Source of the DNA: Aldrovandia affinis
Lineage: Eukaryota; Chordata; Actinopteri; Notacanthiformes; Halosauridae
Length of the DNA: 64,000 nt
Direction of reading: 5' to 3'
NCBI GenBank assembly: GCA_029706075.1
Contig: JAINUG010000085.1
Coordinates: forward strand, 3,063,392 to 3,127,391
Shown here: positions 13,601 to 26,000 of the stretch, one piece after another
Layout of the letters: every line of letters begins with the position of its first letter
Position numbering within the stretch: position 1 is the stretch's first letter
Made by a program: the position numbers and the translations under genes
Notes under the pieces: generated by a model
Seen by the model: the letters and a program-made list of their open reading frames with translations, nothing else
Told to the model about the DNA's origin: nothing
The model's database searches: none

Positions 13601-15189
13601 GTTCTGACATGGTCATCTTATCTGCCCTCAGTCAATAGTGACTTTGTTTTTTCCCATCCCTTTAGAGTCAGTTATCTAACTCGAGTAAACATGCATGTAC
13701 GCAGATGTGCAATGCACCGCCAATGTTTTCCCCAAACAAAATTTCCATATAAACGATGCTGGCAAAGCATAATGGGTTCATCAGGAAAGCATCCTGTTTT
13801 GTTTTATGGAGGCTTTTGTTTCCTCTTCGTCTGTTTACACACGGACATCGAAAATAACAGAGAAATCCTGTCCATACAGGACGTGCATCAACACGCTCCC
13901 ACAGATAAGTCGGTCATGAAACAGATTTATACCTGTGTTTATTTTAAGCACGTTGTCCCTACGCAGCAATAGGCGTTATATTCACCAATCAAATGCGAGT
14001 GGTGTCACCTTTCAGTCGGACATTCTAATCTATTATCTGCAACAACGTACAGAAGGGAATACACTCACAAGTTTATTTTTAGTGCGAGCACATTCTGACT
14101 TCTCCCTGCGGAGTTTAAACAAGTTATACTATGTAAACAATGAACTGCACGCCGGAAATACTTCGCATGAATTGCAATAAGCCATTCTAATGGAGGACAT
14201 CCTGCGGCGTTTACAGAAACACTTCTAACTTCTATGTTTGGTCTGACCTGCGTCTTGAGTAGCATTTGCTCGTTTCTCGTTTTTTTCCTGCCTTCGGGGC
14301 ATATTCACGAGCGTCAATGCAGTAGATGACCAGCCCCGGCTGTTCTTTTCCGTAGCGCACCAGGACAACTGACACCGCTGTTAATCCTTCACCAGTATAA
14401 ACAGATGTGAAGGCGCTCCAGTTCATTCAGGCGGAGAAGATGTTCTACGAGGTGGCTCTGCTCGAGCTCACTGCTCTTCAGGGGAGTGCAGGTAAGTTTA
14501 CGCTTTACTTTTACACTGAGCTGGAATCCGAGGTTCACTGTGTTCCGCACTGAAGCGTCACGCCGCATTGACGCCAAACTTGCACCGTCGCCTGCAGATA
14601 ATTGGTTCCTTTTTAAGTGTTGTGTTTTGTTGTGATCATTTTAAGACGTTCAAATCGAACGTACAGTGAGCTTCATGTTTATACATTTGATAAACGGTGA
14701 CAAAAATAAAATACAAATTATAGAAGCAACGAAGGTGGCTCAGTGGCTCAGTTGGTAGAGCGCAGCGTTGGCAACGCTTAGGTTGTGGGTTCAATCCCCA
14801 CTGGGGCCACATATACTGGAAATGTATGCATTCAGTACTGTAAGTCGCTTTGGATAAAAGCGTCTGCTAAAAGGCGTATATTCAATATTATATTAAGGTG
14901 CACAAATGTGATTTTCATCAACATATAATGCGGTGCGAAAGTTTATTCTATTCAAATAATCATATATAGCCTAGGTATGGATTATGAATATAGGTATTTG
15001 GAGTTTACACCTACTTGCAGCAGAAATCCATTTTGACAGCATTAGTGCTATGGCTGTTACTACAATAACCTCTGGTAACACCCTGTTTGTGAATAACTAA
15101 GCTGATGTGTTAATGAGATGAGTCAGAGTTTTTCATTAGTAGATGACAGTCACAAACAGGCCCATACTCAGCTATGTGCTTAGAAAATG

Positions 15190-15228
<39 letters not shown>

Positions 15229-17015
15229 GCACACACACACACACATAGCAAGGGCGAATGCAAAGAGTAACAGTAGGTGGGCTCGTATCTGACCTAGGTG
15301 CTGTGGGCAGTGGAGTCCCGCAGGTATTGGTGTTGGGACCTCTGCTCTTCCTTTAGATAAATGATCTTGATAGGGATGTTAGTATCAAAATAGTTACATT
15401 TGCAGATGATATCAAACTTGGGCGTTTCGCAAACCTTTTGGAATTGACTAAAGTAATCCAAGATGATTTAAACAAAATCCAACATGGCAGATGGGATTCA
15501 ATATTACTAAATGTAAAGTCATGCATGTGGGAAGTAAAAACATAAGACATTTTATGGGGAAAATTTGTAGGTGTTCAATTGGAAAATGAATTGTAGTTGA
15601 TCAAGGTCTATGTGCATCAAAGCAGTGTGCCATGAAAAAGGCCAACAGGATGCTGGGATACATAGCAAAACGTATTGAGTATAAATCAAAGGAGGTTATA
15701 TTAATGTTATGTAATGCCTTTGTCAGACCTCACTTTGTACTGTGTGCAGTTCTGGGCACCAAACTACAAGAAAGACATAGAAGCTCTTGAAAAAGTTCAA
15801 AGGACAAACTAAATTGGTAGCTGGTATGAAATGTAAAGGTTATGAGAATAGACTGAAGGCACTCAATCTATTTAAGCTTAGCAAACGGAGACTTAGGGGG
15901 AATTTGATTGCGGTTTTTAAATTCCTAAAAGGGATTAACAAAGTGAACTACCAAAGATTTATCAAGATAAGTTCGGTTAGCAGAACAAGAGGCCACAGGT
16001 GGAAATTAGTTAAAAGGCAAATTCCGCATGGATATTAGGAAGTTTTTCTTTACACAAAGAGTTGTCGATGCCTGGAACAGCTTGCCAGGTTAGGTAGAAG
16101 AGGCAGAAACACTTCAATTCTAGGCTAGATGCAGTACTAGATGCTCTTTAGATTAGGACATGACGAGCCTAGATGGGCTGAATGGTCCGTTCTTGTCATT
16201 ATGTATTCGTGTGTTCTCATGTTCTTATCATATATGCATATTATCAGTTAATATAGTTGGATATTTGCTGAAGGAATTGGGCACAATGTACCACTGGGCA
16301 ATGATCCACTCAGGATTTGAACCTGCACCTCTTTGTAAAAACCCACTGCAGGCGTTGTGGTGGTTTCAGATACCTGAAAAACATACCCTTTCATGGGTTT
16401 GACTTGGCAGTCGCCTGAGAGCAGTGATCTATTAGCAGGTACTCCTTTGCAAGACCCTTTGCTACCTCTTTATTTGACTGAGTGGTGCTGATGCAGCGAC
16501 CGGCTCTTGCATGTGCAGGATGGAGGTGCAGGGGACACAGAGAAGACAAATGGTCCTGCTCTGCAATATCTGATTAAGCAATGAACAGCGCCATGGAAAC
16601 CAGAGTCCTCTGAATCAGCACTTCTGCCTGCTTCCCAGCTGCACCAGCAGCAGCAATTCTCTAGCCACCCCCCTTCATTTGGCTCCCTGTTTCTGTTTAG
16701 TCTATCTTTTTTTCTTTTTTTTCCCTGCTCTACATCTATCCAGTCCCAAAATATACACGTCCATCCTTTCCTGTGGCCCATCCCCCTCTCCTTTTTAAAC
16801 TCCTCATCTTTCCTTGCCCAAACCTCCATCTCGGCACTCTTCTTTGGCCCCTTTCCTTCCTTTGATCACACACAATCTCCGCTCCCCCGTAGTTGTGAGT
16901 CACGCATGTTGTGTGATGTTCTGGATCAAAAGGGAATGAAGCTACATCTAAGACAGGCAAGAGAAAGGAAATAAAGTAAATATAGCGCCACTTCACTTCA
17001 CAACTCACGGGCAGG

Positions 17016-17069
<54 letters not shown>

Positions 17070-20000
17070 ATGCACGCGCGTGTGGGCTGAGCACGGACAC
17101 GTGTGTTTTCCTCTCTGATCTTATCTGCGCTCTTTATCGCTCGCCTGTCCCGCTCGCCGCTGCCCCAGTGTGACGTGTAGACTGTGCTGTGTGGAGCCAC
17201 AGTGGCCAGTTGCCCACGTTCGAGATCCTGTTTCCTGGCCTGGGAAAGGTGGCTGTCTGCTGACGGACTCTGATTACACCGCCCGTGACAGGTCCTCAGG
17301 AAGCGGCTCCACTCGGATCAGCAGGATGGGAGTCCCCAGAGGAGCTGTCGGAGCAGGCCTCCCAAGCCGTGGACTATGAGAGACTCGCCCAGCTGTGCAT
17401 CATGAGTAAAAGGTAGGTAGGGCTCGGCCGTCCGCTGATCCGCCAATCAATCAGTGTGCGCAGCAGCGCTCGTCCGCCAATGTGACAATCTCTCATTTGT
17501 CCTGAGGCGTTACACCTGGTGATGCGGTCCTTTTCACCGTGTTTGAGCAGTTATGAGAGTAGGTGCTGGGGATTAGTATTAGGAGCCAGGGCTTCTGTTG
17601 TTTTGCAGAGGTTAAGAGGAGCTGAGGAAGTTTCCTCCGTGCAGGCATTGAGCGAGAGCCATCGATCAGTACTGGCCATTAGCTGTCAGCGCTGCGGTAT
17701 GGCTGGAGGAGGAGCAGGGGAGCTTAATGGAGTGTGCTGAAGTCAGTGCAGAGAGTGGCACTGTATATTGGCTGGGCTCAGCACCGGTCGAGTGAAGCTG
17801 CTGGCAGGCAGCTGTGACACAGCACATTTCTGCCACAAAAGTCATTTGATTTATTGACGGCGTAAAACCGTGTCTCTAGACATTACGAGGGCTGGCCGCT
17901 GTGATTGGTTTTTTTAAGCTGTTATGACCACAATATATAAAGTTTATGGTGGAGAAAAGTTTCTGGAGAGACCTGTGCGTTTGCTTTTAATTTGCTCTTT
18001 GCCTTTTGCAAATGCAATTTCTACCCTCCAAATACTATGTCCTCTAAAATCGCATTGTCGTTTACCTAAATCTAAACACAGTGCTGGTTGTCACCTGTTG
18101 TTCTCCCAATTACATCACTGATGAATAAATTAGATGTCCTTTGTGAAACAGGGACATACTGTACAACAGGAACATTGCTGCTGTGTGTAGAGTCTGAGAT
18201 TGCGTTCTTGTGTCATTGTGAACAAGATTTATGTTTTTGACCTTTGATAATGGCACAAACACAGACACTTAGGTAAATGGGATGGAAATTTACCTTGCCA
18301 TATGTCAGGCTGAGAAGTCTTTGTGCTTCAGGCTGCATGCAAAAGGAGCACTTTAATTTCCCTGTCGGCCAATGGGCAAAGAAAACATACACCACTTCTG
18401 TTGTGAGTTTCAAGTGCTACTGGAACACCTGAGTCCAGTATCCTTTTTCTCTATGCTGAACTTGATGCAAGAGTAATTTGTTAGGCCACAACATACACAG
18501 AAAGACCAGGGTGACCAGACGCTCCGGTTTGGCTGAGACAGTCCCGGTTTTGAGCAGTATGTCCCGGTGTCCTGACGAAATGGTGGAAAATGCCGAAATG
18601 TCCCAGTTTCCAGCATGCCCCGAATAGAAATATGGTACATGCATTCTGCACAGCTGTGATTACATTCTGCTCTCAACAACTGGTCCAAGATCAGCCCTAT
18701 TACCGGCTCATGATTTTTAACCAATGAAGAAAACACAGTAAAACAGACCCTGAGCCAGTTAATTGGAGCACAATGTATGCACACCTTCAGCATGTGCACT
18801 GACCAACGACCATCAGAAAACAATCATATCCGTCACTGTCAGACAAAATCTGATTAAAATCTCTTTAAAATGCTGAAGCGAAAATGCAGATTTAATATAG
18901 AGCTTCAAAATGCCTGTCAAAAAAGTGACTTGCTGAGGAACAACACTGTATTGATTGATATATATTTTTTCTGTCCCAGTTTTAGGTTTCTGAAAATCTG
19001 GTCACCCTAAGAAATACAGAAAGCTCAACAATGATATGCCTGCTTGTCATTGGCTGGGAGATTAGAGCATTTAGCTTGATTTCTTGGGGGAATGTGTAGT
19101 GGGGTGTTAGTTGTATGGGGGTGGGAGGTTTGAGATGTGGATTGTTTATTACTGTGCTTCTGAGTTTGAGTTTCAGAAGATACAAGGACATCAGTGTTTA
19201 GACTGCGCTGCAACTCTCTGATCTCATCTTTGGCAGTTTCATGTGTCTCCCTCTGAATGGCATAGAATGGCTTTTAGACCTCTCCAAACAGTTAGTTTTA
19301 TTAGCGCTCATAACTGTGTTTATTTTAGCCTAGTGTTCATTTTGGACAGGTCAAAAGGCAGAAAAAATATTTAGGTTGGGATTTTTTCTGTGGCGTGCTT
19401 TCTAAATAAAATATTTAAGATCGTAAGACTTTCAGACCTTTTAAGTACTCAAGACTCAAAATATTGCACACAGAGGAAATGAATAACAAAATATATACTT
19501 GGTCAAAATGGTCCAGCTCACGGAAGGACAGGAAGGAAAACCATGAAGGGCCACTTTTGACTGCGATGGTACTGTATTCGCGTGTATTTTCTAATCACTG
19601 GAGATCATTTTTAGGCTGACCTCTTTTCCAGACAGGAAATTCCTTTCCTCCTGAATCTTTCAACGCAGTGGCAGGAAGTCCTCCAATCGGTGGGTGTGCT
19701 GGGATGCCAACGATCGAATGTCGAGAAGGACAGTCTTAACGCGGTGCACCCAACACTCCGCCATTACTTATTTAAGAGCCTATGATTTGGAACAGTAGCG
19801 CTGACATCTGTAGCACTAAATGCAGCTTGCTCTACATTTCTAAGTACACGTGGAAGTGATGGATGACCTCACGGCCTCAGGCAGGGGGGCACGACAGAGC
19901 AAGGCCACTCCCACCTTGTAACGGTGCTGGGGGGATTGGGGCGCTGGGCGTAACCTAACCTGCATTCGCCATGGCTCTGTAACGCTGCCCGGATGCTACC

Positions 20001-23000
20001 TCACTTCGGCGGTTGTTGGCACTGGTTGAACATTTCCACTGACTCGATAATCTCACTTCTCATTGTGTGTCAGGCTACACGCGCCAGCCCGCGGAATCAC
20101 AGCGTGTCTGCGTTCAGATTTGTTATACAGTACCAAGCAATCCACACAGTGAAAGAAATACACACAGCCTCCCGACTTGGCCAGGTTAGGTTTCACCATT
20201 GTTGTCCTCTCTGAAAGCGCTTATTTTGGTTCTTTATTTAATATTGGGCCGCTGGAGCATATGCATTCCTTGCACCTGATTGGGTTGAATCTTTGTCACC
20301 TTTTTTGATTTTTCTGATCACCTTTAATTGAGAAGCAGGCATGCTTTTTGTGAATTTTTATTGGGTAGTATGGGAAATAATTTTAAATAAATTAAAATAT
20401 TTTAATATATTTCCTTGTACTATGTTTAATAATAATATTAAAAATATATCATTTTAAAATAATTAAATGTATACAGCCAACATAACTTTTCTATTGTATC
20501 TGTTTATCTTCTGTGATTTTCGATGAATAAAGAGATGATGATAGATGATAATATGATAGAAATATTTTGATGTAAATCTGTATCCAAAATGGTTCCATCT
20601 TATTATACACTTATAAAAATAATATGGACCGCAACTTCAGGGTGGGTGTCTCCTCTGTAATATGAAGTACATGATATCAGTGAGCCACAAAACATTCTAA
20701 TAAAAAGGATATCAGAAACAAAAACTCAAATGATATTAAATGACAGGGCATTTAGGACATTTGCCATGTCCAGTGCTGGTTTGAAGGCCTCTAGTCAGCG
20801 GTGTTTCATGATAACTCATCCGAGTATAGGCACGTGCGCAGAACTGTAGTTGGCCAGAGGTCCTTAGTCACTGCTGAAATGAGATGTTCATCAGCTTGTA
20901 ATTATTGCTGACGGGGAATGGGGGAAGGGGAGCTTGACCAGGTCCATCTGCTCAGAGGGACACTCGGGGCCTGCGGGCAGTGGCCATATGCTGAGCGGCC
21001 GGTGTAGTGAGAGGTCGTGGGAGTTCAACAGGCTGGGCCAACTGGAAGCACTGACCTTGCGTGGGGAGAAATTCACAATGCAGGATCAGGAGCAGCGGCA
21101 ACCGTGACTGGTTGTGTGTCCCTGTGGGCTTCGTAAGGAGTGGGCAGGAGGGAAAGCAGCAAACAAATGCACGTGTACTGTACACATGAGCACAAGCACG
21201 ACACAGGCTGATGAACTGGGAGGCGATCCCACTTCTGACACCAAGAGCACAGGTCCCAGGAGAAACAGGCCCACTGCAAAACATGACACACACATACATA
21301 CACACACACACCTACACAAACAGTAGGTAGACACACAGGTCACGGGTTCAATTCCCACTGGGACCACATATACTGAAAAATGTATGCATTCACTACTGTA
21401 AGTCACTTTGGATAAAAGCGTCTGCTAAATGGCATATATTATGCACACATACACAAGTACACAAACGCACATGCACACACACACACACTTACACCTACTC
21501 ACACTCACATTAACACCAACTGTTAACTGATGACTGATGAGTGATTATTGTTTCCCTTATTTTTTCAGACCACATCTTGCTTTAGAGTACAGCGGCAAGG
21601 TATGTTGTGTATCGAATATTGTACAGTGCGTCTATGTATGGATTACAGTGCTTTCTCACCTTACATATACATGTGAAGAAGAGTTTTGCAGGCGATGTCC
21701 ATCTAGATGATGCTACACGGCAGTGTTCATGTGGTATATGGATATGCTTGATAGGATAATACTTTAGTTTCATTAAATGTCATACTCTAACTGTAGCCCT
21801 AGGCACTGTTCCTCTTTCAAACATAAATTAGATTACTATTTTGCCGTGAATGACATCTCTGTTTCAATGACATTCTGGCACAAACCATTCATCCATTCAT
21901 TTATGACGTAAATTCTCATGATTGAATCTGACTCTAATGAAATGCTCCCCTCCCATGTTTGACCTTTCCTTGTCTTTGTCTCTGTTTCAGGCCACTAAAA
22001 TCAGACAGAAAGCTTTTGGCAACGACCACCCCATCACAGCCAGGAGCCTGGAGCTACTGGCAACCGTCTATGCTGAGATAGGCAAGACTGAGTACTCAGG
22101 TAAACACCTTAACTCTCCGATCTACTAACACTTCCACATTCTGTACAGTGGTTATTACTACACTTTCTGTGTCGAATACAAGTGAATATCCCACTTTTAA
22201 CAGTGATTGGATAAGGTATAGCGATAAAGGGGTTAACACCCTCACTCTCAGTATTAAGTAGGCCTATATATGTAAACATGTTTCTGCTGAAACTGCCCAG
22301 ATAATGAAACATCTGGCTAAAAAGCCTGCAGCTCATCAATATTTATGTCTCATAGAGAAATATATATGTTTTATATTCTTTCTGTAGTGGGCTGTCATAC
22401 CATTGAACTTTCTCTTGAATGCACAAGTGAACATTAACAGTGGGTCTTCCATTTTATTTACATTTTATTTTCAGAATGAACTTTCAGCTCATTAAGTGCC
22501 TATTCTAAAATCAAATACAACGTTCAAATACCACTGCAAGTATCAGTGCATGTGATCCCCACAGGCAAGGGAAACCTATCTTATGCGTAATGAGGTTTTT
22601 ATTCATTTTAGCTGATTATCTTAATAAGCTGTTAGTCAAATGAGCTGGAAGGGCCAAATGGAATCCACTCATTTGTTATGCTTTGTTATCACAACAGTTT
22701 TGGAAATCACTGGGAATCTTAACTATGTTGTACATTTAGGGCAACCTGATGGTGCAGTGCAGTACAGTATGTATAAAACCAGTTCTAATTTTAGTGTCAG
22801 TCTTGACAGTTTGGTCCAGATTCAATGTAACTTAATTAAAGCTTCATTCTTAACTCTTAACATCAAATGTAAGCCAATGCAACCTTTTTCTCTACGGTTT
22901 TTTCTATATAAAGGCTACTGAACTGCACAGTGATTTCACAGGACATATTGATGCCATGTTCAGCTGAGCATTCAACAGGGTTTGACATACAAATCTGAAA

Positions 23001-26000
23001 TGAATGTTTTTTAAAAACAGTGTTTTTATTTTGTTTTGTTTATTTTTACACTATAGCTTTAAGGAAATATATTAGCATGTAGTTATAGCACTGCACAGAT
23101 CATATCAGATCATTAACATCAATGGATACGTACAGATCAGCCACTCGCACAGTGCACCCTCACGATGAAGTTTGCGAGCAGAGACTAAATTACAATTGTT
23201 CATTTACAGGTGAAAAACATCATTGTGTACATTTTCCGTAAAATATATTTTACTGTGCAGGAACAGTGTGTAGAACAACCCCTTTCAAGCCAAGTCACTC
23301 ATCTGGGTGGCATAGTAAACGCAGAGCTGGATAAATGGCTTGTAGACCAGCTGCTGCAGCTGGTAAAAATGCCAGCTGAATGAAAGGACAAATAAATAAA
23401 CACGATCTCCTGTCTTTTATGGCTTGGCAGTTTGATGCCAGTGTTTTATTGGCCCTGTCACAATACGACTTTGCTGACATTCCAAAAATATTTTTTCATT
23501 GTCCTGCTGTGAAATACAGTGAGGTTTTGTCTTGACATGTCTTAGCTAATGGGCGGCCTTGGTGTTTCCTAGGCAGGGGTGCGCAGTGCACACATTCTTT
23601 GAGGAATGGGACAGGTCTGCATTAGTTATCGCTAAGCTTTGCTAAGGCAGGGGGACGCTGGAGGCTTTTTTGAAACTGAGGTCAGTGCTAGTGGAAGTGG
23701 CTCTCATGTGTTGCCCCTTGTTATTTCAGCCTTTCTTTTGTGCAGGCAATGTGTGTCATTAGTGAGTCAAACGGAGTCATTATGGAGCAGAGGTGGGAGA
23801 GAACATTTTGAGGTGGCATCCATGTAGAGATAAAGCACCACGACCATGTTTATGTGGCATAACAGTTGGTGTCGCACTCTCTCATTGCACCTCACTGAGT
23901 TGTAAGTGGATATTGCGTGTAGATGCCCCTCGCCATCCTTCTGCAAAGCAGTTTTAAAACCCCCTGTGCTAGTGCGAGTGAGTTGAGTGTCTCGGTTGTG
24001 TTTGGACTCCACAGACTCTCTGGGCCAGTGTGTGTCGGCGCTATCCAAGAGGTTCACTGCGACGGAGACGTTCAGTGACGCACTCAATGGCGCCCCACCG
24101 ACCCACCGGGAGAGGCGCTCTGAGGTCCGGCACCACCACAGGAAGGACCCCCATCCTCGACAGGAAGCCTCAAAACAGAAGGTGTCAGCCTTGTTACTCC
24201 AGATAACCTTGTAGCACTTCTTCAGACAGTCATTCATATATTTTCTTTTCTGGGACAAAGGATAGAGACTACAACTGAAATCAAGACGATATATATATAT
24301 ATATACAGTATATACTTTCATATAATAATAGTTTCTTAATTGACCTATTCTTAAAATCAGGAAAATCTAAATACAAAGTGCATATACAAGGCCACTGTTC
24401 AAAAACTACAAGGCAATTATAGTATGCTGAAAAAGTATATTATTTATACCCGTGTTTTGAGTACAACCAGATGAATTTGCCTTTGTCAGCTGTTTTGTGG
24501 CCCGTTGTTTCCCTCACACTGCACTAAACTTCCCAAAAATGACTGTGCTATTCCACTGAACAGGTATGAAACCAAGTGTGCACACACACACCATAGTGTC
24601 CACAGCTGTGACGTTGTGCCCTTCCACCTCCCTGTCTCTCTGTCCAGATCAGGGGTTGTAAAATCCCCACCTCTATCCTCAAGAGGCCCACGTGCAGCGG
24701 CACGGACTCAGACCTGACTCACCGGCGCAAACCAGAGCGGCGGGTTCGCTTCAGGGAGCCTGAGCTCACCGTACACGGTAAGAGCTGGGTCAAAGGTCAC
24801 ACTGGTGAGGGGTCATTTCAGCTCACAGTCCAGTCAGGCAGCTCAATTCCAAATCGCCTTCCTATGGTGGTAATCCCATTGAATCTTCAGCACCATTTCC
24901 CCTCTCTAGTTTCAGCACTATGTGGATTACATATGGAATGCAATGCTGAATGTTGAGTGCTGCCCTCTGCTGTCTCCACTCTGCACTAGCACTGACTGTG
25001 CATAGCTCTGTGTACCTGAGCTGTATTGTTTACAGTTGCAATAATATTAAGACTATTACGATAACTAATAATAACATTCAGATAGGAGTGGTATGAGAGC
25101 TGTATTTTAACCCACCCAAGTTCCACAAATGACTTTATTTTGATTCATTATTTTGTTGAATGTACATTCTTTGGAGCCTGATTTAGACTAGTGGACTCTA
25201 GAGGATAATGAAGATTATTAGTGACGTTTTAGTCCCTTGTGCTATTATCCTAAACCTCTCAAGATTAGTTTTACAATTCCTCATAAAGTGTTGACATTTT
25301 TAAATGTAAGCAATTAAAGAAAAATAATAATGAGGTCAATTAAAAAAATCGATTCACTTGAGGACCATAGTCACTGAGGATTGCCAAACGAGGGAAGGAA
25401 CGATATGTCTACATGATTTGCATTTACAATTAGCTGCAAAAGCATTGGAGGCACTTTGCAATCTGTAATGTAAGGGCAGTTACATTTATTAAAGCAGTAA
25501 TTTGCAGTTGCACTAGTCTGTAGTCACCAGTGTCTGTAGCCATAGCATCGGTTCAGGGCTACGGTGCCTGAGGCTGCTGTCACGGCGATGAGGAGGTATT
25601 TACGTACTATTCATCTGTCCAATTCACAGACATTCCATACAATGACTGTTTAGTAGGTAAGTAGGACTCATGGGGTGAACCATGGTTCACTAACCGCATG
25701 CAATTTTGATGTGTCACTCACATTGGCCAACAGTAATCATGGAAATGAGTGTGGAAGAGACACTGTGGAGCATGAGAGCAGAATATAAGGGTGGCAGTGT
25801 AGTGCAATGGTTAGAGAACTGGACTTGTAACTGAGAGGATGGTTCAATTCCCAGGTGGAGCACTGCCATTGTTCCCTTGAGCAAGGTACTTAATCTGAAT
25901 TGCTTCAGTAAAATATCCAGCAGTATAAATGGATTGTATTTAAAGAAATGTAAACTGTGTAAGTCGCTGAAAAATCTGGATAAGAGCATCTGCTGAAAAA

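Noticed and set aside
14733-14820. tRNA gene
   Set aside because: A and B boxes are present but there is no 3' half, acceptor stem or consistent cloverleaf. The sequence continues into a SINE tail.
16736-17200. 154-residue minus-strand ORF
   Set aside because: Its core is a His/Thr repeat translated from the (TG)n microsatellite, with no domain.
23767-24321. 184-residue minus-strand ORF
   Set aside because: It lies opposite consortin-like exon 7, has no recognisable domain and no splice support; it is a shadow of a GC-rich exon.
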